From a virus, in the IMG/VR virus record IMGVR_UViG_3300044911_001183, positions 1-33,655 of that record: DNA of 33,655 bases; one strand, written 5' to 3'. Each line of letters starts with the position of its first letter. The stretch's first letter is position 1. The notes under the pieces were generated by a model that was not told the DNA's origin, did no database searches, and saw only the letters and a list, made by a program, of their open reading frames with translations. Shown in pieces: positions 12,916 to 19,917 of this stretch. The position numbers were made by a program, and so were the translations under genes.

Positions 12916-13628
12916 TCTACCTGATGGCGAATCACACGAGCGTCTGGAAGCTCCGCAAGAGCGGAAACAACATGGGGTGGCTCATCGGGTGCGACGGGTG
13001 GAAGCGTCCGGTGCGTGAAGGCCACGATCCAATGCCTTACGCACTTGACAACGGGATGTATTTCAAGTTTGGCGACCAACCGCACGGCCCAGCCAGGTTG
13101 TGCGAGTTCTTTGGGAGGTGTGGCAAGGCGATGGAGTTTCACGCACCGCTGTTTGCTGTGGTGCCGGACATGCCATACGACGCGGTCGAGACTTGCAAGC
13201 GGTACACATGCTGGATCAAGCGATGCCGGGAATTAGCACCGGATTGGAGATGGGGCATTGCCGTGCAGGACGGCATGGTGCCAGCAGACATTGAGCGGCT
13301 TGGGCTTGGTGTGTTCCCGAAGCACGACGCGGTATGCGTGGGAGGTTCGAGCGAGTGGAAGGATGCGAACATCAGAACGTGGGCGGCGTGGTGCCGCGAG
13401 CGTGGAGTCTGGTGCCACGTTCTCCGCGTGAATGACACGAAGCGTTTGGAGCTGTGTCAGGACGAGGGGGTGGACAGCGTAGACGGTACGGGGTTGTTTC
13501 CGGGGAGATCAGCAACAGAGGAAGCGTGTGATGTGGAGCCTGCGGCAAGGGTGCTTGTGGGGTGGATGAGTGACGGAAACGGATGCAAAGTACCAATCTA
13601 CGACGCGGCCACCAAGGAGCAGCCATGA
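12912..13628 (+). CDS. TGT/DpdA-like base-exchange (7-deazaguanine transglycosylase) family protein
   Basis: This 238-residue protein carries blocks typical of tRNA-guanine transglycosylase-like TIM barrels found in phages: ALDNG at 44-48, FAVVPDMP at 81-88, WGIAVQDGM at 114-122, AVCVGGSSEWK at 140-150, VNDTKRL at 173-179 and DSVDGTG at 188-194. The conserved Asp residues in VPD, VQD and DSVD are candidates for catalysis. DpdA-type enzymes insert 7-deazaguanine bases into DNA in place of guanine. No genes for making the base (FolE, QueD, QueE or QueC-like) were recognised here, so it would have to use host precursor. It could instead act on RNA. The family call is from motif memory, not a search. 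Confidence 0.6.
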   Translation: MIYLMANHTSVWKLRKSGNNMGWLIGCDGWKRPVREGHDPMPYALDNGMYFKFGDQPHGPARLCEFFGRCGKAMEFHAPLFAVVPDMPYDAVETCKRYTCWIKRCRELAPDWRWGIAVQDGMVPADIERLGLGVFPKHDAVCVGGSSEWKDANIRTWAAWCRERGVWCHVLRVNDTKRLELCQDEGVDSVDGTGLFPGRSATEEACDVEPAARVLVGWMSDGNGCKVPIYDAATKEQP

Positions 13629-13684
13629 AAGACGCAGCAGCGAAGATCAACCAGGCGAAGCGGCCAAGCCGCAAGCGGAAGTGA
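13625..13684 (+). CDS. 19-residue basic peptide, possible UGA readthrough to 13777
   Basis: ATG 13625 (AAGGAG 6 nt upstream, overlapping the preceding TGA) opens a 19-residue, Lys/Arg-rich peptide ending at TGA 13682-13684. In the same frame after this stop, translation continues for 30 sense codons (RGIDHKNLRAKDWGYSTPEA and on to EGGNA) to a second TGA at 13775-13777. The stop is followed by C, a context known to favour UGA readthrough. The continued frame looks like normal phage protein and fills the 89-nt gap before the next gene. It may be a 50-residue protein made by readthrough, a gene broken by a point mutation, or chance. Confidence 0.45.
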   Translation: MKDAAAKINQAKRPSRKRK

Positions 13685-13773
13685 CGTGGAATCGACCACA
13701 AGAACCTGCGGGCGAAGGATTGGGGCTACAGCACACCCGAGGCGGCGAAAGCCGCGATGGAAGGAGGCAACGC

Positions 13774-14175
13774 GTGAGTGTTGCACTTGATAGGCTGGTG
13801 GCGGAGCGTGTGTTCGGGTGGACCGTCGTTGCGTCATCAGACGGCGAGCCGATCTGGTCAAACGACTGCGGCACGCCGCTTGCGTTCCAGTACGCATCGG
13901 CACCAGTGAAGTTTGGCCCGAACTTTTCAACCGAAATTGCGGCAGCGTGGGAGGTTGTCGAGCATCTGCGGAAGCAGACCAAGGACGACGGCACGCGGAA
14001 GTGGTTGGTTTCAATCATCGACAAAGAAGACGGATTATGGGAATGCGTAATCTATGAAATCGGCATGTATGACGTTGCGTGGGAAGAACATGCATCGCCA
14101 GCGATGGCAATCTGCATTGCGGCACTTCGATTGAACAACGTTCCCGAGGCGACCATTCAGGAGGCGTGCAAGTGA
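13774..14175 (+). CDS. phage ABA-sandwich domain protein
   Basis: The 133-residue protein starts with LDRLVAERVFGW and has FSTEIAAAWEVVEHL and ASPAMAICIAALRL, the three hallmark blocks of the phage ABA-sandwich (BC1872-like) family. The fold is known, the function is not. The chosen start is GTG 13774 with AAGGAGG 5 nt upstream; the frame is open further but lacks a site. The stop overlaps the next GTG (GTGA). Confidence 0.8.
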   Translation: MSVALDRLVAERVFGWTVVASSDGEPIWSNDCGTPLAFQYASAPVKFGPNFSTEIAAAWEVVEHLRKQTKDDGTRKWLVSIIDKEDGLWECVIYEIGMYDVAWEEHASPAMAICIAALRLNNVPEATIQEACK

Positions 14176-14363
14176 CCGACAACGAATGGATCGTGATGGG
14201 CGGCATCTGGCTGTTCGTGATCGTGGCGTACTGCCTTGGAACGTGGGCGACCATGCGGGCCAAATACGCCGTGCGAGAGATGGACAAGCAGGACGACGCT
14301 GAGGCACGGTACGCGAAGATCATGCGTGACATGAAGGTCTGGACGAAAGGCGGGCGAGAATGA
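14172..14363 (+). CDS. small single-span membrane protein
   Basis: The 63-residue product from GTG 14172 has one membrane segment at about residues 6-26 (WIVMGGIWLFVIVAYCLGTWA) and a charged cytoplasmic-type tail. The first 15 bases, GTGACCGACAACGAA, are nearly the same as the start of the next gene. It may be an inner-membrane early protein of superinfection or takeover type; no family is recognised. Confidence 0.6.
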   Translation: MTDNEWIVMGGIWLFVIVAYCLGTWATMRAKYAVREMDKQDDAEARYAKIMRDMKVWTKGGRE

Positions 14364-14605
14364 CCGACAACGAAACCAACCTGGCGAAGTGGACAGCGTT
14401 CGCAAGGGCCACCGACCCCGAGGCCGTGGGGCACACGCTCAACGAGCTGGCGGGGGAGATTCAACGACTGCGGGGAGTGTGCCGCGATGCAGCAAGGCCG
14501 CTTGAGCGTCACATCGCTGAGGTGTTGGACTTGCCATTCGATCGGAAAACGGTGTTACGCATTGCGAAGGATCTGGCGAACGAAGGGAGCAAGGATGGGA
14601 AGTGA
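14360..14605 (+). CDS. unknown small helical protein
   Basis: The 81-residue product starts at ATG 14360, overlapping the previous stop. It begins MTDNE like the preceding protein, then a helical stretch (VGHTLNELAGEIQRLRGVCRDAARPLERHIAEVLDL) and a basic end. A possible short coiled coil is the only visible feature. It overlaps the next gene by 11 nt. Confidence 0.55.
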   Translation: MTDNETNLAKWTAFARATDPEAVGHTLNELAGEIQRLRGVCRDAARPLERHIAEVLDLPFDRKTVLRIAKDLANEGSKDGK

Positions 14606-14939
14606 GAACAACTACGACGAATCGGCTGGCGGCGTGACCATCGACCAAGAGCGGGCGGAATATCACCTGCGTTGCATGGGAACAGATTGCGGCTGGCGTG
14701 CCGATGAGGTTGCCGACTTCATCAAGGACCAGCAGATGAAAGTTTCGGCGTTGTGCAAGGCGGTAGGTGAACGCGGCGTGACGATCATGAAGTTGGAGGA
14801 AGCCGTCCGCGTGCTTGCCGCATCTGTCCGCAGCAACGCCAACGACCGGGCGGTAGGCAAGCACTGGGACGAGGAAGTGTGCGACGAAGTGTGGGCGAAT
14901 GAAATCGCGGCAGAGGCCGTGAGGAAGGCGGGGGGATGA
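14595..14939 (+). CDS. unknown small acidic protein
   Basis: The 114-residue protein starts at ATG 14595 (AAGG just upstream, within the end of the previous gene). It has two Cys (RCMGTDC), a helical core (ADEVADFIKDQQMKVSALCKAVGERG), and an acidic, Trp-containing end. No family is recognised. The stop overlaps the next ATG (ATGA). Confidence 0.55.
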   Translation: MGSENNYDESAGGVTIDQERAEYHLRCMGTDCGWRADEVADFIKDQQMKVSALCKAVGERGVTIMKLEEAVRVLAASVRSNANDRAVGKHWDEEVCDEVWANEIAAEAVRKAGG

Positions 14940-15145
14940 AGTGGAAACACCCAAAGGACGGAGACTACAGGACGTTTCGGCGGTTCGCGATTGTTCCTGT
15001 GCGTGTCAGCGGATACCGCGTGTGGCTGGAGTGGTATTGGGTGACGCAGATGTACTACCAACGTATTGACTCATGGGTAGCGTGCGGATACGGACTCACA
15101 TCAACACAGGCCATGTTTGCGGCAGCAAGGACACCAGAGCAATGA
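14936..15145 (+). CDS. unknown small aromatic-rich protein
   Basis: The 69-residue protein from ATG 14936 is basic at the N-terminus (KWKHPKDGDYRTFRRF) and unusually rich in Trp and Tyr (VWLEWYWVTQMYYQRIDSW), probably a small beta-sheet. No family is recognised. Its stop overlaps the ATG of a tiny membrane peptide gene. Confidence 0.55.
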   Translation: MKWKHPKDGDYRTFRRFAIVPVRVSGYRVWLEWYWVTQMYYQRIDSWVACGYGLTSTQAMFAAARTPEQ

Positions 15146-15246
15146 TCTATCTCGCAATCATCGTCGCCGCAATCCTCGCGGCGTTTGGAATCGTTCTGCG
15201 GATCGAGCATGCACTTCAGATGCACGACGACGAAAGGCGGGCGTGA
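15142..15246 (+). CDS. 34-residue membrane peptide
   Basis: ATG 15142 overlaps the previous stop (ATGA) and the stop at 15244-15246 shares a base with the next ATG (TGATG). The peptide is one hydrophobic helix (MIYLAIIVAAILAAFGIVL) with a short charged tail. Tight coupling on both sides supports it as a real gene despite its length. Confidence 0.6.
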   Translation: MIYLAIIVAAILAAFGIVLRIEHALQMHDDERRA

Positions 15247-15569
15247 TGGGCAAGGCTGAGAACGCCGTCACAAAGTCCGTGCGTCAGGCATGCCAACTTC
15301 GCGGGGCGATGGTGGTACGTGTGCAGGCTGGTTCCCACATGGTCGGCAAGCATTTCGTACGAGGTGCGGAGGCTGGCACGGCGGACCTGATCGGCTCGTA
15401 CATGGGCCGTGCAATCGCTCTGGAAGTCAAGACCGCCAAGGGCAAACAGCAGCCGTCGCAAGTGGAATGGGCCGCACAATGGAACGAAGCGGGCGGGTGG
15501 TATTTCGTGGTGCGGTCGGCGGAAGATACGCTGGCCGCGTTGGATGAAGTCAAGAAAGGGGCCACATGA
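15246..15569 (+). CDS. VRR-NUC domain nuclease
   Basis: The 107-residue protein matches the VRR-NUC branch of PD-(D/E)xK nucleases: GTADLIG with D47, ALEVKT with E60-x-K62, Q72 in QPSQVEW, and GGWYFVV near the end. Phage VRR-NUC proteins are thought to act as structure-specific or Holliday-junction nucleases. ATG 15246 is chosen for its coupling to the upstream stop and correct family length. It is followed by a TGA/ATG overlap. Confidence 0.88.
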   Translation: MGKAENAVTKSVRQACQLRGAMVVRVQAGSHMVGKHFVRGAEAGTADLIGSYMGRAIALEVKTAKGKQQPSQVEWAAQWNEAGGWYFVVRSAEDTLAALDEVKKGAT

Positions 15570-15946
15570 TCCCACCACCCATCGCATCCTACATGGACCG
15601 TCGCCGCGTGCTGCTCATCGGAGGGGATTGCAGGCCCGACCAGCTCTCACGGCTTACCGAAGCCTTCCCGCACTCAACAATCGAATGGGTGCCGACCAGC
15701 GAACGCAACACGCGGACCAGCACGTATCGGGCAATCGTGGAGCGGTTCAGGCCCGGCCTGCTCGTCTGTATCTTCGGCCTGCTGCGAACGCAGGCGACCA
15801 AGGAACTGCGGGCCATATGCTCATCAAACGGCATCCCGATGGCCTACGTCAAACGTCCCACACCGATGGCGATTGTCGCTGCGGTGCAACACTCACGGGC
15901 ACACACAGAGGAGGCACATGCCACGCATAGCAGCCTACAGCGGTGA
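15566..15946 (+). CDS. DUF2325-like protein
   Basis: The 126-residue protein has VLLIGGDCRPDQLSRLTEAF at about residues 15-34, RPGLLVCIFGLLRTQATKEL at about 62-81, and CSSNGIPMAYVKRPTPMAIVAAV at about 84-106, the order of hydrophobic strands and small loops seen in DUF2325 proteins. The fold is probably a Rossmann-like half domain; the function is unknown. The assignment is tentative. It overlaps the next gene by 29 nt. Confidence 0.6.
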   Translation: MIPPPIASYMDRRRVLLIGGDCRPDQLSRLTEAFPHSTIEWVPTSERNTRTSTYRAIVERFRPGLLVCIFGLLRTQATKELRAICSSNGIPMAYVKRPTPMAIVAAVQHSRAHTEEAHATHSSLQR

Positions 15947-16238
15947 TCGGTCATTCGTACCGTCGCCGCAATCGCAGATCATCCACAAGGATCTTCCGGC
16001 ACACCTTGAACGCTTGGAAGGTGTCAAGCAGAACGCCAAGCGGGTTCTGGCGTTGAAGCCGAACGCCAAGGTGTTGGTGAACATGAACAGCGGACCCGTG
16101 GAGGCCGTGCTGGTTCAGGCGTACGCATGGCGGGCGGATCAGTCGGTAGTCGTCGCCGTGGTCAGGTACGAATCCGGCAAGGTCGGAAAGGTCGAAGGTA
16201 GCCGCGTGCTGGAAATCAGAACGAAGGGGAAGAAATGA
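15918..16238 (+). CDS. unknown basic protein
   Basis: This 106-residue product starts at ATG 15918 with GAGGAGG 4 nt upstream, inside the end of the previous gene. It is basic, with a likely small beta domain (AKVLVNMNSGPVEAVLVQAYAW, VVVAVVRYESGKVGKVEGSRV) and a Lys-rich end. A nucleic-acid-binding barrel is possible but not shown. The stop overlaps the next ATG. Confidence 0.55.
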   Translation: MPRIAAYSGDRSFVPSPQSQIIHKDLPAHLERLEGVKQNAKRVLALKPNAKVLVNMNSGPVEAVLVQAYAWRADQSVVVAVVRYESGKVGKVEGSRVLEIRTKGKK

Positions 16239-16432
16239 GCGAGGCAGCATTGGTCATCTGTTGGATCGTGTCGGTAGTTGTGGCGTTGCTGGCCGGGTAC
16301 ATCACCGGCTCATGCGTGGTCGGGCGTGTGCTGGCTAATGCGATCTTCTACCGGCGGCAGCGGACGAACATCGAAGGTGCCAAGGTTCTCGATCAGTTGG
16401 TTGAGGATCTTGGACGCAAGGGGGCGAAATGA
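16235..16432 (+). CDS. small membrane protein
   Basis: The 65-residue protein has a membrane helix at about residues 4-31 (LVICWIVSVVVALLAGYITGS) and a basic tail. ATG 16235 overlaps the previous stop and follows AGGGGAAG. It is one of several tiny membrane proteins in this block; no family is recognised. Confidence 0.6.
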   Translation: MSEAALVICWIVSVVVALLAGYITGSCVVGRVLANAIFYRRQRTNIEGAKVLDQLVEDLGRKGAK

Positions 16433-16524
16433 CCACATGGCAATACGTCGCACTCGCGGAACTGCTGCTGCTCGTCGCGGCGGCTGTGGTGTGGGTTCGA
16501 ATGAAAGGAGCGGAACGTGACTGA
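16429..16524 (+). CDS. 31-residue membrane peptide
   Basis: ATG 16429 overlaps the previous stop (ATGA). The peptide has one hydrophobic helix (YVALAELLLLVAAAVVWV) and a charged end. Its last codons contain the AAAGGAG site of the next gene, and the two overlap by 8 nt. The coupling supports it as a gene. Confidence 0.55.
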   Translation: MTTWQYVALAELLLLVAAAVVWVRMKGAERD

Positions 16525-16714
16525 ACTAGGAGACAACTTCACGCCGCGAACCGTTGAGGTTCCGGCCACCAGCATCGAAACCGTGTCGGCACTCCCGACC
16601 GACTCGCACGAGGTTCCCGGCTTCACCGTGATCGACCTCACGTACCCATCTTGGGAAGACGTATGCGGATCGTTGGCACCGATCAGGCCCGAGGATGTGC
16701 ATTTGATCGTCTGA
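16517..16714 (+). CDS. unknown small protein
   Basis: The 65-residue protein starts at GTG 16517, 6 nt after AAAGGAG. It is acidic and soluble-looking, rich in Pro, Thr and Val (TPRTVEVPATSIETVSALP), and ends in PEDVHLIV. No motif is visible. It is the last gene before a short gap with a promoter candidate at 16711-16740. Confidence 0.55.
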   Translation: MTELGDNFTPRTVEVPATSIETVSALPTDSHEVPGFTVIDLTYPSWEDVCGSLAPIRPEDVHLIV

Positions 16715-16740
16715 CCAGCTAGGGCCACGGTCGGTATACT
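16711..16740 (+). promoter_or_regulatory. candidate promoter giving a leaderless transcript
   Basis: CTGACC at 16711-16716 and TATACT at 16735-16740 are separated by 18 nt. The expected transcription start falls at or within a base or two of the A of ATG 16747. No ribosome site is present in the gap, so the following gene would be read from a leaderless message. Confidence 0.45.
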
Positions 16741-16746
16741 TGTGGC

Positions 16747-17496
16747 ATGAAGCACAAGGGCAACACACAGTACGTAGCGGCGGCATTGGCCTTGTGCTGT
16801 GCCGCCGCTTTCATTAGCGGGTGCCGGTCAAACCCGCTACGGCACGCCGCACCTTCCAGCCTACCCCAAGCCGCCGAAACCACCGGGCAGGCCGCTACGG
16901 TCGTCAGGGAGGCCGCAAACAGCATCGGGGAGGCAAACGCGGAGATTCAGGCGGCGGTGCCGGAAGTCGCCCCCCAAACCAGCCAGATTGCGGCGGGGGT
17001 GGACCGGCTGCGGGCGGTTGAGGAATCGCTCAGTCAGACCAAGACCGCACTTGCGATTGAGGCGGTACAAGCCAAGGAAACCGCTGCCGCGTTGACCAAG
17101 GCCAACGCCCGTATCGCCCAGCTCGAGGACAAGGCCAACGGCCTGCTCAACACCATCCTCATCGGTGCCAGCATCGCGGGACTCGCCCTGGCTGTCGTTT
17201 CCGGCATCTGGCTTCGCTCATGGCAAGGGGTTGTCACCGGGCTCGGCATCTTCGCCGCGTGTGCCGCTGGAATGTGGATCATCCAGTACCGGGCCTACGT
17301 TGCCATTGGCGGGCTTCTGGTGGCGGGGGCCTACGCCGCGTGGTGCATCATCACCGAACGCCGGGCAAGCACTCAGATCGTCGCTACGGTCGAAGCGATC
17401 AAGGGCCATGTTCCCGACTTCAAGAACATGGCGAATACCATCCAAACCAGCAAGACCACCCGCCGCATCGTGGACAAGATCAAGGGGACTGCATGA
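16747..17496 (+). CDS. lipoprotein with coiled coil and three membrane helices
   Basis: The 249-residue protein has a lipoprotein-type signal (hydrophobic to residue 22, then ISGC with Cys26 as the lipid site), a long helical, Ala/Gln/Glu-rich periplasmic-type coiled coil (about 40-132), and three membrane segments at about 133-156, 159-179 and 182-203, then a basic tail. The mix of lipobox and C-terminal membrane spans suggests a protein that bridges two membranes. It sits just before the packaging genes, where lysis genes often lie, so a spanin- or holin-like role is a reasonable guess. Its stop overlaps the next ATG. Confidence 0.65.
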   Translation: MKHKGNTQYVAAALALCCAAAFISGCRSNPLRHAAPSSLPQAAETTGQAATVVREAANSIGEANAEIQAAVPEVAPQTSQIAAGVDRLRAVEESLSQTKTALAIEAVQAKETAAALTKANARIAQLEDKANGLLNTILIGASIAGLALAVVSGIWLRSWQGVVTGLGIFAACAAGMWIIQYRAYVAIGGLLVAGAYAAWCIITERRASTQIVATVEAIKGHVPDFKNMANTIQTSKTTRRIVDKIKGTA

Positions 17497-17810
17497 GTAC
17501 GCTCGACACCGGACACCACATCACCCCGTCAGACCCCATCACGGCCCGCATGTCCGCAGGCGAGTGGTGGAAGGTCATTTCCCTGATCGTGGGAACGGCC
17601 ATAACCGGGGCGATCTACGTCACGAACATGCAGGGGTCAATCGCGGACGCGACACGCGAGGCGAAAGACGCGGCCAGGGACGCAGCCAAGGCTCTCGACC
17701 AGTCAAACGCCGTCAAGGCCGAACTTCAGGGGGCACTCGTCGCCCTGTCCAGCAAACTCGGACGTATCGAGGGTCTTTTGGAGCGGCTGACGCAGGAGCC
17801 TCGCAAGTGA
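17493..17810 (+). CDS. membrane coiled-coil protein, holin-like candidate
   Basis: The 105-residue product from ATG 17493 has one membrane segment at about residues 25-44 (WWKVISLIVGTAITGAIYV) and a C-terminal coiled coil (ATREAKDAARDAAKALDQ... LSSKLGRIEGLLERL). Size and topology match many phage membrane proteins placed in lysis cassettes. A holin role is inferred from neighbours only. The stop overlaps the next GTG (GTGA). Confidence 0.6.
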   Translation: MSTLDTGHHITPSDPITARMSAGEWWKVISLIVGTAITGAIYVTNMQGSIADATREAKDAARDAAKALDQSNAVKAELQGALVALSSKLGRIEGLLERLTQEPRK

Positions 17811-18022
17811 CCGTGATAGCGTTACTTATCGCACTCGTCACACCCGCCAAGTGGTACCGTTGGCAGTTGCCCGTCAACACGGGCGACACCTGCTGGTCCG
17901 CTCATCTGGTCAGGCTGCATGAGTGTGCGGTTCAACACCCGGACGCAACTAGCATCCAGCGGGCGGTCTGTGAGGCATCATCGCGGGGGCAGTACACGGC
18001 TTGCATCGAGGGCATTCCATGA
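17807..18022 (+). CDS. small exported Cys-containing protein
   Basis: From GTG 17807 the 71-residue product starts with a short hydrophobic segment (MTVIALLIALVTPA) like a signal peptide, then a mature part with four cysteines (TCW, ECA, VCEA, ACIEG) that could form two disulfides. It overlaps the terminase-block gene after it by 4 nt. An o-spanin-like or periplasmic lysis helper is possible, but there is no lipobox. Function unknown. Confidence 0.5.
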   Translation: MTVIALLIALVTPAKWYRWQLPVNTGDTCWSAHLVRLHECAVQHPDATSIQRAVCEASSRGQYTACIEGIP

Positions 18023-18522
18023 GCGACACGAACAACACCCAACCACTCGACCACTGGTCTAGCGACGATCTGGAGGCCGACGCGGACGCAGGCCCCAAGC
18101 AACAGGCACCACATGCCGCACAAGAATGGAGTTCTTGTACGCAGGCAAAATCGGATTTTCAAGCGGAACCGCCGACTACAAGCGTAGTTCCTACAGTTTC
18201 CGGGGGTCAGGGGCAAGATTCCGGCATTCTGGCAGATCCGGGGCACGCGGCTCAGGATGCGAAACTGGTACGCCGGGCGATCCGCAACGGGTGGAACGTG
18301 CCTGATTCCGCCAAGCCCCGCATCGTCGGTCGGCTCGTCACCATCGTTGACCAGTCGCCGGATGACGGGGACGCGATCAAGGCCGCGAGCGTTCTGCGGT
18401 CGATGGACGCACAGGACCAGGATCTTGCGATCAAGGAACACGAACTGGAACGCATCGACTCCGGGAAGGCGACGCAGGCGGTGCAGTTGTACGGGCGTGA
18501 GGCCCCAATCGACGCGGTATGA
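18019..18522 (+). CDS. probable small terminase subunit
   Basis: The 167-residue protein has a disordered acidic first half and a helical second half (AKLVRRAIRNGWNVPDSAKPRIVGRLVTIV ... AIKAASVLRSMDAQDQDLAIKEHELERI). It ends 3 nt before the large terminase, the usual place for the DNA-recognition subunit of the packaging motor. Sequence alone does not show a clear helix-turn-helix. ATG 18019 overlaps the previous stop. Confidence 0.6.
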   Translation: MSDTNNTQPLDHWSSDDLEADADAGPKQQAPHAAQEWSSCTQAKSDFQAEPPTTSVVPTVSGGQGQDSGILADPGHAAQDAKLVRRAIRNGWNVPDSAKPRIVGRLVTIVDQSPDDGDAIKAASVLRSMDAQDQDLAIKEHELERIDSGKATQAVQLYGREAPIDAV

Positions 18523-18525
18523 CGC

Positions 18526-19917
18526 ATGGCGACACCCAAGCACAAGCCCGCAGCCTACAACCCGTACGGGGCCGTGCGTGAGGTGTGGCTGTCGCGTGCC
18601 CCGGAGGTGCTGATACCTGGCGGGGCAGGAACGGGCAAGACCCGTGGTGTGCTGGAGAAACTGCACCTGTTCCTGCTGAAGTACCCCGGCACCCGTGGCC
18701 TGATCGTCCGCAAGACCCGTGCAAGCATGACGGAATCCGTGCTGGTCACGTACGAATCCCACGTGGCTCTGGCTGGCGTGACGGTCGGCACCAACCTACG
18801 CCGGACCCGTTCGGCCTACGAGTACAGCAACGGCAGTACGCTGGTGGTTGGCGGCATGGACAACGCCGACCGCATCATGTCCACGGAATACGACATCATC
18901 GCGGTATTCGAAGCCACCGAACTGAGCGAGGATGATCTGGAGAAACTGACGACCCGCCTCCGCAACGGGCGGGGGCCGTACCACCAGCTCATAGCGGACT
19001 GCAACCCTGCGGCCCCGTCACACTGGCTGAAACGCCGGGCGGATCGTGGGGCTATGGCCGTGTTTCATTCGACCCACAAGGACAACCCCCGCCTATGGAA
19101 CGGCACCGCATGGACACCCGAGGGGCAGCGGTATCTCGCGTCGCTGGGAAGCCTGACCGGCCACCGCCGAGCCCGCCTGCTGGACGGCAAATGGGCCGCG
19201 TCCGAGGGTTTGGTCTACCCCGAGTTTGACGCGTCGGTACACGTGCTGGACCGCATGCCCGAGGGTTGGGAATCGTGGCGCCGCATCAGGTCCATGGACT
19301 TCGGCTTCGTCCATCCCTTCGTGTGCCAATGGTGGGCAATCGACGGGGACGGGCGGATGTACTTGTACCGTGAGGTCTACCGGGCCAAACGGACCACCGA
19401 CGAGCATGCCAGCCAGATCAACGAACTGTCGAAGGGGGAACGCTATGACGCGACCGTTACCGACCACGACCCCGACGTACGCGGCATCCTCGCCAAAGCC
19501 GGAATCCAAAGCGTGCTTGCTGAGAAGAACCACGGGGCAGGCCGCGATGCGGTCCACGCTCGTCTGCGTGTACAGGGTGACGGCAAACCGAGGCTATTCG
19601 TCCTCGCTGGTTGTACGCATGAAGTAGACGGCGACCTGTACGAACGCAAGCGGCCGACTAGCACGCTGGCCGAGTTTGACAGCTACGTATACCCACCAGG
19701 CCGCGACGGGAAAGCCGAGAAGGAAGAACCCGTCAAAGAGTGCGACGACGGCATGGACGCGATGCGTTACGCGGTGATGTGGCTGGACTCTCCGAACAAG
19801 GGCTACGGGGCGTGGTCTGGTGGATCTGCGAAAGAACCGGAGCCGTCCGCTAAGGTGCCAACGATGGATCGTGATACACTTGCCCGACGCGACCTCGTAC
19901 ACAGGATGTTTGCATGA
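18526..19917 (+). CDS. terL: large terminase subunit (ATPase and nuclease)
   Basis: The 463-residue protein has the packaging motor motifs: Walker A GGAGTGKT at 32-39, Walker B DIIAVFEA at 122-130 with Glu129, coupling motif ADCNP at 157-161, and the RNase H-like nuclease acidic residues D258 (RSMDFGF), D313 (VTDHDPD) and the DDGMDAMRY group at 407-413. It pumps DNA into the prohead and cuts the concatemer. Length is normal. The stop overlaps the portal ATG. With the closed-map evidence, a headful-type enzyme fits, but the subtype is not proved. Confidence 0.95.
   Translation: MATPKHKPAAYNPYGAVREVWLSRAPEVLIPGGAGTGKTRGVLEKLHLFLLKYPGTRGLIVRKTRASMTESVLVTYESHVALAGVTVGTNLRRTRSAYEYSNGSTLVVGGMDNADRIMSTEYDIIAVFEATELSEDDLEKLTTRLRNGRGPYHQLIADCNPAAPSHWLKRRADRGAMAVFHSTHKDNPRLWNGTAWTPEGQRYLASLGSLTGHRRARLLDGKWAASEGLVYPEFDASVHVLDRMPEGWESWRRIRSMDFGFVHPFVCQWWAIDGDGRMYLYREVYRAKRTTDEHASQINELSKGERYDATVTDHDPDVRGILAKAGIQSVLAEKNHGAGRDAVHARLRVQGDGKPRLFVLAGCTHEVDGDLYERKRPTSTLAEFDSYVYPPGRDGKAEKEEPVKECDDGMDAMRYAVMWLDSPNKGYGAWSGGSAKEPEPSAKVPTMDRDTLARRDLVHRMFA

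Noticed and set aside
13484-13510. Further ACGGTA half-sites inside coding regions (for example near 13484, 14287 and 10328)
   Set aside because: They lack the second half-site at the right spacing and lie within genes.
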